Part shown: positions 18,314 through 26,035 of the stretch, one piece after another
Layout: every line of letters begins with the position of its first letter
Position numbering within the stretch: position 1 is the first letter of the stretch
Source of the DNA: Sphingomonadaceae bacterium
GTDB lineage: Bacteria; Pseudomonadota; Alphaproteobacteria; Sphingomonadales; Sphingomonadaceae
NCBI GenBank assembly: GCA_025356175.1
Contig: JANXUP010000030.1
Coordinates: forward strand, 1 to 42,994
Direction: 5' to 3'
Length of the DNA stretch: 42,994 nucleotides
Made by a program: the position numbers and the translations under genes
Notes under the pieces: model-generated
Seen by the model: the letters and a program-made list of their open reading frames with translations, nothing else
Database searches by the model: none
Told to the model about the DNA's origin: nothing

Positions 18314-18477
18314 TCGTGTCTTCAAAATCCTCTCCGGAACGGGGAGGTGCCCGCAGGGCGGAGGGGCCGGCAGCTCTCCTCCGGCTCCGGCAGTTGCGGC
18401 GAGGTTCCGACCCCTCCACCCCCGCTTCGCGGCGGTCCCCCTCCCCGTTCCGGGGAGGAATTTCTCGATGATCGTGT
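18311..18477. mobile_element. MITE-like palindromic element with 9-bp target duplication
   Basis: An element of 149 bp (18320-18468) is flanked by exact copies of TGATCGTGT at 18311-18319 and 18469-18477. Its ends are imperfect inverted repeats: the left has AAAATCCTCTCC and CGGAACGGGGAGG, the right reads back as AAATTCCTCCCC and CGGAACGGGGAGG. The middle is G+C-rich with no protein domain. Removing it and one copy restores hisH ending CCG-TGA with hisA starting GTG-ATC-GTG-TTT, a normal GTGA overlap. The right end gives hisA its GGGGAGGAA ribosome site, and the last element base A plus TG of the duplication form the current ATG. The family was not matched to a named element. Confidence 0.8.
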
Positions 18478-19196
18478 TTCCTGCCATCGACCTCAAGGGC
18501 GGTCAGGTCGTCCGCCTGGCAGAGGGCGATATGGCCCGCGCCACCGTCTATGGCGACGACCCGGCGGCGCAGGCCACGCTGTTTGCCGAAGCCGGGTCGC
18601 AGTTCCTCCACGTGGTCGATCTCGATGGCTCGTTCGCGGGCCGGGCGGAGAACCGCGACGCGGTCGATGCGATTATCGAGGTGTTTCCCGGGCACATCCA
18701 GTTGGGCGGCGGGATCCGCGATGCCCGCGCGGTCGAGGGCTGGTTCAACGTCGGGGTCAGCCGCGTGGTAATGGGCACCGCCGCCTTGAAGGACCCCGAA
18801 TTCGTCAAGGACATGGCGCGCGAATGGCCGGGCGGGATCGTGGTCGCGGTTGACGCGAAGGATGGCATGGTCGCGACCGAAGGCTGGGCCGAACTCAGCG
18901 ATGTGCCGGTGGTCGACATGGCGCGCCGGTTCGAGGATGCCGGGGTGGCGAGCCTGCTGTTCACCGACATCGGCCGCGACGGGATGCTCAAGGGCTGCAA
19001 CATCGCTGCAACGCTCGACCTCGCGCGGCGGGTCGACCTGCCGGTGATCGCATCGGGCGGGGTCAAAGGATTGGATGACATCCGGATGCTCGCGCTCCAC
19101 GCTGATGAAGGGATCGAGGGCGTGATCACCGGGCGCGCGCTGTATGACGGACGGCTCGATCTCGCGGCGGCAATTGCGATGGCGGAGCGGGCGTGA
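18468..19196 (+). CDS. hisA: ProFAR isomerase (HisA)
   Basis: A 242-residue (beta-alpha)8 barrel catalysing the isomerisation of ProFAR to PRFAR. The catalytic pair is Asp8 in P-A-I-D-L-K-G-G and Asp129 in V-A-V-D-A-K-D-G. Phosphate-binding glycines occur in L-G-G-G-I-R and A-S-G-G-V. The ATG and its GGGGAGGAA site are provided by the element inserted upstream; the ancestral start was probably a GTG overlapping hisH. The stop overlaps the next small gene's GTG (GTGA). Confidence 0.97.
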   Translation: MIVFPAIDLKGGQVVRLAEGDMARATVYGDDPAAQATLFAEAGSQFLHVVDLDGSFAGRAENRDAVDAIIEVFPGHIQLGGGIRDARAVEGWFNVGVSRVVMGTAALKDPEFVKDMAREWPGGIVVAVDAKDGMVATEGWAELSDVPVVDMARRFEDAGVASLLFTDIGRDGMLKGCNIAATLDLARRVDLPVIASGGVKGLDDIRMLALHADEGIEGVITGRALYDGRLDLAAAIAMAERA

Positions 19197-19426
19197 CGGC
19201 CTACGTTGAAGCATCTGTTTTGACTGTTCTGGCAGTTTGGATTGCCCTCAATACGCAGCGCGATTTTGCTCGCGGTGTCGCAAGATTCGACTTCTGGTGG
19301 ACCTATCCAAAGCTTGAAGCCGCTCGGTCGGATGATCTGTTTGGATTTTGGCTGATCATTTTGTCCAAGGTTGCTGTCACAGGTATCTTGTTCTTTTTCG
19401 CTTCAAGTTTGGTTCGCGCCGCATGA
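19193..19426 (+). CDS. Small two-helix membrane protein between hisA and hisF
   Basis: A 77-residue protein with two probable transmembrane segments: about residues 6-20 ([15 protein letters not shown]) and about 51-72 ([11 protein letters not shown] through I-L-F-F-F-A-S). The loop between contains [10 protein letters not shown] do not recognise the family. It overlaps hisA by four bases (GTGA) and hisF by four (ATGA), so it is translated as part of the operon. Its base composition is clearly lower in G+C than either neighbour, with many tt-rich codons, which suggests later acquisition or weak codon selection. A function in histidine synthesis is not implied by anything in the protein. Confidence 0.7.
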   Translation: MTAYVEASVLTVLAVWIALNTQRDFARGVARFDFWWTYPKLEAARSDDLFGFWLIILSKVAVTGILFFFASSLVRAA

Positions 19427-20181
19427 CCGTCCGCATCCGCGTCATCCCCTGTCTCGACGTGCGCGATGGGCGCGTGGTCAAGGGGGTGAACTTCGTCGAT
19501 CTCAAGGATGCCGGCGATCCGGTCGAGCAGGCGCGCGCTTATGATGCCGCCGGAGCGGATGAACTGTGCTTCCTCGATATCAGCGCCAGCCATGAAGGGC
19601 GCGGGACCTTGCTCGATGTGGTGCGGCGCACGGCGGAAGTGTGCTTCATGCCGCTGACCGTCGGCGGTGGGGTGCGCTCGGTCGAAGATGCGCGCGCGCT
19701 GTTGCTCGCCGGGGCGGACAAGGTCGCGGTCAATTCCGCTGCAGTCGAACGGCCCGAACTGGTCGGCGATATCGCGCAGAAGATGGGCAGTCAGTGTGTC
19801 GTCGCCTCGGTCGATGCGCGAAAGACGGCTTCAGGGTGGGAAATATTCTCCCACGGCGGGCGTAAGGCGACCGGGATCGACGCGGTCGCGCACGCCATCC
19901 ACCTCGCCGAGCTCGGTGCGGGTGAACTGCTGGTGACCTCGATGGACGGCGACGGGACGCAGGCCGGGTATGACCTCGAACTGACCCGAACCATCGCCGA
20001 TGCGGTTTCCATTCCGGTGGTCGCCTCGGGCGGGGTCGGCACGCTGGATCATCTGGTCGAAGGGGTGACCAAGGGCCACGCCAGCGCGGTGCTCGCCGCC
20101 TCGATCTTTCACTTCGGCACGCACACCATCGCCGAGGCGCATGCCGCGCTGCGCGCAGCAGGACTGCCAGCGCGCGGTTAA
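19423..20181 (+). CDS. hisF: Imidazole glycerol phosphate synthase, cyclase subunit
   Basis: A 252-residue barrel that cyclises PRFAR with ammonia from HisH to yield IGP and AICAR. Catalytic Asp12 is in [13 protein letters not shown] and the second Asp131 in A-S-V-D-A-R. Phosphate loops are T-V-G-G-G-V and A-S-G-G-V-G. S-M-D-G-D-G-T is also typical. The ATG overlaps the preceding small gene's stop. In-frame sequence upstream belongs to that gene. Confidence 0.97.
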   Translation: MTVRIRVIPCLDVRDGRVVKGVNFVDLKDAGDPVEQARAYDAAGADELCFLDISASHEGRGTLLDVVRRTAEVCFMPLTVGGGVRSVEDARALLLAGADKVAVNSAAVERPELVGDIAQKMGSQCVVASVDARKTASGWEIFSHGGRKATGIDAVAHAIHLAELGAGELLVTSMDGDGTQAGYDLELTRTIADAVSIPVVASGGVGTLDHLVEGVTKGHASAVLAASIFHFGTHTIAEAHAALRAAGLPARG

Positions 20182-20196
20182 GTTACTGAAATATGA

Positions 20197-20213
20197 CGTC
20201 CCACCGTGGGACG
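20197..20213. promoter_or_regulatory. Dyad CGTCCCAC-C-GTGGGACG
   Basis: Perfect 8-bp arms around a single base, 50 bp upstream of the PEP-CTERM mini-gene and 15 bp after the hisF stop. An odd-length tight dyad fits a regulator site better than a terminator, since the loop would be too small and there is no T-run. Confidence 0.45.
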
Positions 20214-20263
20214 CCGCCGCCAACTCGGTTGCAGCCGCCGCCCGCGCTGTGCAGGGGGCCCGC

Positions 20264-20440
20264 ATGGGCAAGGCGGCATTTCAACTTTCGATTGCGCTGA
20301 CTGCGTTGGTCGCGGCCAGCCCCGCTTGGGCAGCCGGCAGCACGCCGATCCCCGAGCCGACCGACCTCACCTTGCTGGCCATGGGTCTTGCCGGGCTGAT
20401 CATCGGTCGACGCGCCGCGAAGAAGCCCCCCAAAGACTGA
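20264..20440 (+). CDS. Minimal PEP-CTERM sorting-signal protein
   Basis: Only 58 residues: a signal peptide (M-G-K then L-S-I-A-L-T-A-L-V-A, cleavage near A-W-A-A-G), about six residues of mature sequence, then a C-terminal sorting signal with P-E-P, a hydrophobic stretch L-T-L-L-A-M-G-L-A-G-L-I-I, and a basic tail R-R-A-A-K-K. In known PEP-CTERM proteins this tripartite end is recognised by an exosortase. Almost no passenger remains here, so it may be a tiny envelope peptide or a relic. It lies between hisF and hisE, after a dyad at 20197-20213, with a GGGGG-type site before the ATG. Confidence 0.7.
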   Translation: MGKAAFQLSIALTALVAASPAWAAGSTPIPEPTDLTLLAMGLAGLIIGRRAAKKPPKD

Positions 20441-20477
20441 CTTGACCGGCGCGCAAGCGCACCGCATTCCGCTGGCT

Positions 20478-20792
20478 ATGGACACGCTATCCCGCCTCGC
20501 CGCGACCATCGCCACGCGCCGCTCTGCCGATCCCGAAACGAGCTGGGTCGCGAAGCTCAACCAGCGCGGCGTACCCGTGATCGCGCGCAAGCTAGGCGAA
20601 GAAGCGGTCGAGACCGTCGTCGCGGCGCTTTCGGGCAGCCACGAGGATCTGGTCGGAGAGGCCGCTGACGTGCTGTTCCACCTGCTCGTCCTGCTCGATG
20701 CCAAGGGCGTGCCGCTGGAGGAAGTCATGGCCGAACTTGAGCGCCGCGAAGGCACCAACGGGATCTCGGAGAAAGCCAGCCGGAGCGACTAA
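20478..20792 (+). CDS. hisE: Phosphoribosyl-ATP diphosphatase
   Basis: A 104-residue alpha-helical pyrophosphohydrolase (MazG-like fold), step 2 of histidine synthesis. The motif G-E-E-A-V-E-T with downstream E-A-A-D-V-L-F-H-L-L-V-L-L forms the Mg-binding helices. The ATG at 20478 gives the standard M-D-T-L-S-R-L start; an upstream TTG would add 12 residues without family support. Its TAA stop overlaps the HIT gene start (TAATG). Monofunctional, not fused to HisI. Confidence 0.94.
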   Translation: MDTLSRLAATIATRRSADPETSWVAKLNQRGVPVIARKLGEEAVETVVAALSGSHEDLVGEAADVLFHLLVLLDAKGVPLEEVMAELERREGTNGISEKASRSD

Positions 20793-21169
20793 TGCCGATT
20801 GACGCAACTCAGCCGTACGACGAGCACAACATCTTCGCCAAGATCATCCGCGGCGAGATTCCCAATCACACGGTTTACGAAGACGAATGGGCACTGGCCT
20901 TCCACGACATCAACCCGCAGGCCCCGGTCCACGTGCTGGTGATCCCCAAGGGTGCCTACGTGAGCTGGGATGACTTCTCGGTAAGAGCGAGCGAGGCGGA
21001 AATCGCCGGATTCGTCCGCGCGGTGGGCAAAGTCGCGCGCAACCTCGATCTCGTTGTGCCGGGTTACCGGCTGCTCGCCAACGTCGGGCAACACGGCCAC
21101 CAGGAAGTGCCGCACCTCCACGTCCACCTGTTTGGCGGACGGCCATTGGGCCCGATGCTGGCACGTTAA
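20792..21169 (+). CDS. HIT-family (histidine triad) hydrolase
   Basis: A 125-residue protein of the HINT-type branch: F-A-K-I-I-R-G-E-I-P near the start, H-V-L-V-I-P-K in the middle, and the histidine triad H108-L-H110-V-H112 followed by G-G-R-P-L-G-P. These enzymes cleave nucleoside phosphoramidates or AMP-linked compounds. It is start-stop coupled to hisE, an arrangement often seen in alphaproteobacteria. The substrate is not evident. Confidence 0.93.
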   Translation: MPIDATQPYDEHNIFAKIIRGEIPNHTVYEDEWALAFHDINPQAPVHVLVIPKGAYVSWDDFSVRASEAEIAGFVRAVGKVARNLDLVVPGYRLLANVGQHGHQEVPHLHVHLFGGRPLGPMLAR

Positions 21170-21170
21170 A

Positions 21171-21189
21171 GCGGCAAGCCCCTTGCCGC
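21171..21189 (+). terminator. Hairpin after the HIT gene
   Basis: GCGGCAAG, three bases, CTTGCCGC, directly after the TAA of the HIT gene and before the tol operon. No T-tract follows, so it would be a weak or Rho-assisted terminator. Confidence 0.4.
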
Positions 21190-21221
21190 GCGACTCGCGG
21201 GCTTGCTAAGGGTCCGCCGTC

Positions 21222-21680
21222 ATGACGTCATTCCCGTCCCCGCCCTGCGGCCTGATCGATGGCCCGGTGCACCGTTTCGCGGTGCGCGCCTATTTCGAGG
21301 ACACTGACTTGTCCGGGGTGGTCTATCACGCCAACTACCTGCGCTGGTTCGAACGCGCGCGGTCGGACTTCGTGCGGCTGCTCGGGATCGACCAGCGCGC
21401 GGTCAACGAGGCGGGAGTAGGCGCCTTCGCGGTGGCCGATCTCCACATCCGCTATCTCAGCCCAGCGCGGCTAGATGATGCGGTGCGGATCGAAACCCGC
21501 TGCACCCAATTGCGCGCCGCCTCATGCCGGATGCACCAGCTGGCCACGCTGGAAGACGGAAATTTGCTGGCTGAGGCGCATCTGCGCGTCGGCTTCGTTG
21601 CCCCCGATGGCCGCCCCCGCCGCATGCCGGAGGGCTGGCGGGCGGCCTTTGCCACGATTACCCCCGAAGGAACCCCATGA
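21222..21680 (+). CDS. ybgC: Tol-Pal-associated acyl-CoA thioesterase
   Basis: A 152-residue single hotdog-domain protein. The catalytic segment Y-F-E-D-T-D-L-S-G-V-V-Y-H-A-N-Y-L (residues 24-40) is diagnostic of YbgC thioesterases. The first ten residues are variable and the start could be slightly later, but no better in-frame ATG follows. The stop overlaps the tolQ ATG by four bases (ATGA). The ybgC-tolQRAB-pal order is the standard proteobacterial one. Confidence 0.93.
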   Translation: MTSFPSPPCGLIDGPVHRFAVRAYFEDTDLSGVVYHANYLRWFERARSDFVRLLGIDQRAVNEAGVGAFAVADLHIRYLSPARLDDAVRIETRCTQLRAASCRMHQLATLEDGNLLAEAHLRVGFVAPDGRPRRMPEGWRAAFATITPEGTP

Positions 21681-22381
21681 CGATCATGTCCCTGCTGGCC
21701 AGTGCCGTTTCGGCACCGACGCATCTCAATCCGGTGAAACTGTTCCTCGATGCCGATATCGTGGTGCAGGTGGTGATGATCGGCCTGATCCTCGCCTCGG
21801 TCTGGGTGTGGACGATCATCGCCTCGTTCAGCCTGCGCTATGGCGGGATCCGCAAGCGCTGCGATGTCTATGAGCGCGAGTTCTGGAAAGCTTCGGACAT
21901 TGACGCGTTCCAGGCCGAGCGCGGCAAGGGGGATGTGCCAGTGGCGAGGGTGGCAGCAGCCGGCCTTGCCGAATGGCGACGTTCGGCGGGCGGCAAGGGC
22001 TTCGACAAGGACGGCACCCGCCAACGGCTCGCTCAGGCGATGGACAGTGCGATTGCGCAGGAAGCCGAGCGGCTGGCCGAACGACTCAACTTCCTCGCCA
22101 CGGTTGGCGCGGTCGCCCCGTTCGTCGGGCTGTTCGGTACCGTCTGGGGGATCATGAATTCGTTCTTCCAGATCGGCCAGCAGCAGAACTCCTCGCTCGC
22201 GGTGGTCGCACCGGGGATTTCCGAGGCGCTGTTCGCCACCGCAATCGGGCTGTTCGCGGCGATCCCAGCAGTGATCGCCTACAACCGCTTCTCGCACCGG
22301 GTCGATCAGCTGGAGGCGCGGCTGCAACGCTTTGCCGACCGCTTCCACGCCAGCCTCAGCCGCGAGCTGGAGGGGCAGTGA
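21677..22381 (+). CDS. tolQ: Tol-Pal system inner-membrane motor protein TolQ
   Basis: A 234-residue MotA/TolQ/ExbB-family protein with three transmembrane helices: about 30-52 (V-M-I-G-L-I-L-A-S-V-W-V-W), about 138-160 (T-V-G-A-V-A-P-F-V-G-L-F-G-T-V-W-G-I) and about 178-200 (A-L-F-A-T-A-I-G-L-F-A-A-I-P-A-V). With TolR it uses the proton gradient to power outer-membrane constriction at division. ATG overlaps ybgC. Its TGA is overlapped by an ATG that opens the repeat-encoded frame leading to tolR. Confidence 0.96.
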   Translation: MTIMSLLASAVSAPTHLNPVKLFLDADIVVQVVMIGLILASVWVWTIIASFSLRYGGIRKRCDVYEREFWKASDIDAFQAERGKGDVPVARVAAAGLAEWRRSAGGKGFDKDGTRQRLAQAMDSAIAQEAERLAERLNFLATVGAVAPFVGLFGTVWGIMNSFFQIGQQQNSSLAVVAPGISEALFATAIGLFAAIPAVIAYNRFSHRVDQLEARLQRFADRFHASLSRELEGQ

Positions 22382-22397
22382 TGGGGGCGCAACTCAA

Positions 22398-22516
22398 TCC
22401 TCCTCCTTTGGGGGAGGTGCCGAGCGCAGCGAGGCGGTGGGGGCATTTAGCGGCGCACCTGCCTCATGCCCCCACCGTCAGCGCTGCGCGCTGCCACCTC
22501 CCCCAAGAGGGGAGGA
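22398..22516. repeat. Palindromic intergenic element between tolQ and tolR
   Basis: Left arm ATCCTCCTCCTTTGGGGGAG continues to GCGGTGGGGGCA. The right arm reads back as ATCCTCCCCTCTTGGGGGAG and continues to ACGGTGGGGGCA. The imperfect arms of about 50 bases would make a long hairpin in the tol message. The right end GGGGAGGATCTAA is the ribosome site of tolR. A frame of 46 codons runs from the ATG overlapping the tolQ stop (22381) to a TAA touching the tolR ATG. No clear target duplication remains. Confidence 0.75.
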
Positions 22517-22521
22517 TCTAA

Positions 22522-22959
<438 letters not shown>

Positions 22960-22969
22960 CCCATTAACC

Positions 22970-23755
22970 ATGGCCGCATCTGCGCTCCGCCGCGAAGAAT
23001 CGCTCGGACTGGCCCTCGCGTTGGTGGGTCATGTCGCGATGATTGCGTGGCTGGTCTGGCAGCGCGCACCCACGCCGGTGGTACTGCCCGAACGGATGAC
23101 GGTGACGATCAGCGAGGATGTGGGGCTGACCTCAACTGCGCCGCAAGTCCAGCTTGAGGAGTCCGCGCCCGACAAAGGACCGGTTCTGGGTGAGGCGCCG
23201 CCGCCGCCCGCTCCGCTGGCCAAACCCGAGCCAATTCCGCCGCTGCCCTTAACGCGCAGCGCCTTGCCTCTGCCGACCAAACCAGCAATCAAGACACCCT
23301 CGGCGCAAGCCACCCGTCAGTTGACCAAACCGGCAACAAAGGGTGGCGCTTCCTCCTTCGACAATGTCTTTGCCAATGGTGTCCCTCGCACGGCCGCGAA
23401 CGGAAAGGCCACGACGCCAATTGCAACCCAAGCTTCGGCGCAGCAGAAATCGTCGTGGAGTTCGCTCATCGGAGGCAGGGTTGCATCTCGCTTGAATGGT
23501 TGTGGCGTGACCGGGTTGGACATCGAAAAGTTGTATATCGACGTGCGCTTCTCGCTAGGGGCTGACGGATCCATTCAGTCAATCGAGGACGCTCCGGTGC
23601 AGGGAACTACCCCCGCCAACCAACCGCAGGCAAAGCCATTCAAAGCTTGCGCGATGAGAGCGATCAAACTGGCAGCGCCCTTCGCCGGGTTACCGCCTGA
23701 ATTCTACGATGTCTGGAAAGTGCGCAATTTGCGCTTGAGATTGCGGGAGCATTAG
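22970..23755 (+). CDS. tolA: TolA-like TonB-family energy transducer
   Basis: A 261-residue protein: an N-terminal signal anchor (about 12-30, L-A-L-A-L-V-G-H-V-A-M-I-A-W-L-V-W), a Pro-rich periplasmic stalk (P-P-P-P-A-P-L-A-K-P-E-P), and a C-terminal domain with C-x-V and F-K-A-C-A-M-R-A-I, a likely disulfide pair. It is much shorter than enterobacterial TolA, lacking the long Ala/Lys helix, as is common in alphaproteobacteria. The second half of the gene uses noticeably more A/T-ending codons than tolR or tolB. Position between tolR and tolB fixes the role: linking the TolQR motor to TolB-Pal. Confidence 0.9.
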   Translation: MAASALRREESLGLALALVGHVAMIAWLVWQRAPTPVVLPERMTVTISEDVGLTSTAPQVQLEESAPDKGPVLGEAPPPPAPLAKPEPIPPLPLTRSALPLPTKPAIKTPSAQATRQLTKPATKGGASSFDNVFANGVPRTAANGKATTPIATQASAQQKSSWSSLIGGRVASRLNGCGVTGLDIEKLYIDVRFSLGADGSIQSIEDAPVQGTTPANQPQAKPFKACAMRAIKLAAPFAGLPPEFYDVWKVRNLRLRLREH

Positions 23756-23757
23756 TC

Positions 23758-25122
23758 GTGAAACTGATCAGATTTGCCATACTCGCGCCGCTTGCAATGA
23801 CAGGCGTAGCTTTGCTGGCACAGGCCCCAGCCGTGACATCTTCTCCGGCGGCCACTGCTGAAAACTATGAGGAAGTGGTCGGCACGGCAGACAACGACGC
23901 CAAGATCGCCATCCCCGCTTTCGCCACCAACGCCGATGTCGCGACGCAGACCAGCGCCGGGACCACCTCGGCATTGGGCTTGAGCCTGGCGAGCGTCATT
24001 TACGGTGACCTCAAAAACAACGGTCTGTTCAAGCCGACCGGCCCGGGCAGCCTGCCGCGCCCGGCGCTCGCGCAGATCCAGGCCCCCGATTACCCCGGCT
24101 GGCAAGGCCGCGGCACCGACATGCTGCTGCAGGGCTATGTCCGCGCCGAGGCTGACGGCAACCTGACCGTCGGGTGCTACCTTTATGACGTCTCGCTTGG
24201 CCAGCAGCTCGCCAAAGCGGGGTGGACCGTGCCGCCGGGCGAATGGCGCCGCGCCGCGCACAAATGCGCCGACCTTGCCTATTCGCGCCTTTCGGGCGAA
24301 AATCCATTCTTCGACAGCCGGATCGCCTATATCGCCGAGACCGGCCCCAAGGGCCACCGGATGAAGCGGCTGGCGGTGATGGATTCGGACGGAGCCAACC
24401 ACACTTACCTCACCACCGGCCAGTCGACCGCGCTGACCCCGCGTTATTCGCCCGACTATTCGAAGATCCTGTACCTTTCGTACTTCAACGGCAGTCCGCG
24501 GATCTACGTTTATGACCTGGCCAGCAAGAGCCAGAAGCTGCTGCTGCAATCGCCCAACCCGCTGTTCGCGCCGCGCTGGTCGCCCGATGGCCGGTCGATC
24601 CTCTATTCGATGGCGATTGCCGGTAATACCGACATCTACAAGATGTCGTCGAGCGGCGGGGCATCGGTCAAGCTGACCAGTTCGCCGGGGATCGACATCG
24701 GCGGCAGTTTCTCTCCCGATGGATCGAAGATCGTGTTCGAAAGTGACCGGTCGGGCAGCCAGCAAGTCTATGTGATGGATGCCGATGGCTCAGGCCAGAA
24801 GCGGATCAGCTTCTTTGGCGGGCGCGCGGCGACGCCGGAATGGTCGCCGCGCGGCGACCAGATCGCCTTTACCCACATCGCCGGCAATTTCCGCATCGCG
24901 GTGATGGACCCTGCAGGCGGGTCGATGCATTACCTGACCGATAGCTGGCAGGACGAAGCTCCGACCTGGGCCCCCAACGGCCGGGTCATCCAGTTTTTCC
25001 GCACGACCCGCAACACCGGGCAGACCGGGATCTGGCAGGTCGACCTTACCGGCAAGAACGAACGCAAGCTCGCCACTCCGGGCGATGGTGCCGATCCCGC
25101 GTGGGGACCGCTTCGTCCCTGA
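23758..25122 (+). CDS. tolB: Tol-Pal system periplasmic protein TolB
   Basis: A 454-residue exported protein beginning with GTG, two bases after tolA. The signal peptide is about residues 1-25. An N-terminal alpha/beta domain (about 40-180) is followed by a six-bladed propeller of PD40 repeats, each with an S-P-D-G or related core: S-P-D-Y-S-K-I-L-Y, S-P-D-G-R-S-I-L-Y, S-P-D-G-S-K-I-V-F, S-P-R-G-D-Q-I-A-F, A-P-N-G-R-V-I-Q-F. TolB binds Pal and is released by TolA. Confidence 0.96.
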   Translation: MKLIRFAILAPLAMTGVALLAQAPAVTSSPAATAENYEEVVGTADNDAKIAIPAFATNADVATQTSAGTTSALGLSLASVIYGDLKNNGLFKPTGPGSLPRPALAQIQAPDYPGWQGRGTDMLLQGYVRAEADGNLTVGCYLYDVSLGQQLAKAGWTVPPGEWRRAAHKCADLAYSRLSGENPFFDSRIAYIAETGPKGHRMKRLAVMDSDGANHTYLTTGQSTALTPRYSPDYSKILYLSYFNGSPRIYVYDLASKSQKLLLQSPNPLFAPRWSPDGRSILYSMAIAGNTDIYKMSSSGGASVKLTSSPGIDIGGSFSPDGSKIVFESDRSGSQQVYVMDADGSGQKRISFFGGRAATPEWSPRGDQIAFTHIAGNFRIAVMDPAGGSMHYLTDSWQDEAPTWAPNGRVIQFFRTTRNTGQTGIWQVDLTGKNERKLATPGDGADPAWGPLRP

Positions 25123-25135
25123 TGCGCGTTGACTC

Positions 25136-25167
25136 GCCGATCAAATGCCAGATGCTAGCCGATCAAA
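25136..25167 (+). promoter_or_regulatory. 10-bp direct repeat before pal
   Basis: GCCGATCAAA occurs at 25136-25145 and 25158-25167, 22 bp apart (about two helical turns), in the 52-bp tolB-pal gap. A TTGACT begins at 25129. The second copy runs into the pal AGGAG. A regulator site or a small duplication are both possible. Confidence 0.35.
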
Positions 25168-25174
25168 GGAGACC

Positions 25175-25690
25175 ATGATGAAGACCCAGACCGCGATCGC
25201 CGCCGTCTTCGCCAGCGCGCTGGTGCTGTCCGCCTGCTCGCACAAGGCCCCCAAGATCCTGCCGCCCGATCCAGGCGGCTCGGTCTCGACCGATACCGGC
25301 ACCGCGGGCAACGGCGCGGCGACCCCGGGCAGCCAGGCCGATTTTACCGCGCAATTGATGGGCCAGGACACGGTCTATTTCGATACCGACCAGTATAACA
25401 TCGATAGTGCCGATCAGCAGGCACTGGCCGCACAGGTCGCTTGGCTCGCCAAGTATCCAGCCAAGCGCGCGACGATCCAGGGCCACACCGACGAACGCGG
25501 GACGCGCGAATACAACCTCGCGCTGGGGGAACGGCGCGCCAATGCGGCGAAGAACTATCTGGTTAGCCTGGGGGTAGATGCGAGCCGCCTGACCACGCAG
25601 ACTTTCGGCAAGGACCAGCCGGTGGCGCTTGAATCGAATGAAGAGGCCTGGGCCAAGAACCGCCGCGCGGTTACGATCACGATCGATTGA
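25175..25690 (+). CDS. pal: Peptidoglycan-associated lipoprotein Pal
   Basis: A 171-residue outer-membrane lipoprotein: signal with lipobox L-S-A-C (Cys21), a Gly/Pro/Thr linker, then the OmpA-like peptidoglycan-binding domain with Y-F-D-T-D, I-Q-G-H-T-D-E-R-G-T-R-E-Y-N and L-G-E-R-R-A-N-A-A-K. The start ATG (a second ATG follows at once) lies behind AGGAG; an in-frame start ten codons upstream would spoil the signal peptide. No cpoB/ybgF gene follows. Confidence 0.96.
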   Translation: MMKTQTAIAAVFASALVLSACSHKAPKILPPDPGGSVSTDTGTAGNGAATPGSQADFTAQLMGQDTVYFDTDQYNIDSADQQALAAQVAWLAKYPAKRATIQGHTDERGTREYNLALGERRANAAKNYLVSLGVDASRLTTQTFGKDQPVALESNEEAWAKNRRAVTITID

Positions 25691-25720
25691 GCGGGCTGCA
25701 TCCGGCGGATGCGTTGCGGG

Positions 25721-25900
25721 TCAGTAGCGGCTCGGCAGCAGCTGGCTCAGCGCCGGAAGCGCCGAGGCTTGAACGCTGATCAGGCTTTGACCTGACGCGT
25801 CGCCGCTTACGTCCATCGCCGGCGCGACACCGAACAAGGTCAGCGCGACGGTGGCCAGTACGGAAAAGCTGATTGCCACGGCAAGTTGCTTGCTCATCAT
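25721..25900 (-). CDS. Small exported hypothetical protein
   Basis: A 59-residue ORF not resembling a known family. It starts M-M-S-K-Q-L after a good GAGGGAAT site and has a clear signal-peptide or anchor segment (A-V-A-I-S-F-S-V-L-A-T-V-A-L-T-L-F-G-V). The tail is short and polar-hydrophobic, ending L-P-A-L-S-Q-L-L-P-S-R-Y. It lies alone between pal (convergent) and the J-domain gene (divergent). The good ribosome site and signal support a real gene; no function can be assigned. Confidence 0.55.
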   Translation of the reverse strand: MMSKQLAVAISFSVLATVALTLFGVAPAMDVSGDASGQSLISVQASALPALSQLLPSRY

Positions 25901-26035
25901 ATTCCCTCGTGATGCTGCACTGCAATATGGGCAGGCCCGCGCCATAGTGCAAGGCGGGTTAATGGCAACTGACCCAAGGGGCAGGTGCGCATTGCGCTTG
26001 CACTGCCGGGGGGCAAGGGGGTAGCGCCCGAAGCG

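Noticed and set aside
18310..18471. 53-codon GTG frame between hisH and hisA as a gene
   Set aside because: It is the old hisA start reading into the inserted element; no sign of selection on the peptide.
18311..18477. Simple hairpin terminator between hisH and hisA
   Set aside because: The segment is far longer than a terminator, is flanked by an exact 9-bp duplication, and lies inside an operon that must be read through.
20442..20477. TTGACC after the PEP-CTERM gene as a promoter for hisE
   Set aside because: No acceptable -10 at 16-18 bases before the hisE start.
21452..22348. 298-codon open frame antisense to ybgC and tolQ
   Set aside because: Fully covered by two well-supported genes on the plus strand; no start signal or domain.
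22381..22521. 46-codon frame across the tolQ-tolR palindrome as a separate protein gene
   Set aside because: It is encoded entirely by a palindromic repeat and has no family. Kept as a finding about translation coupling, not as a CDS.
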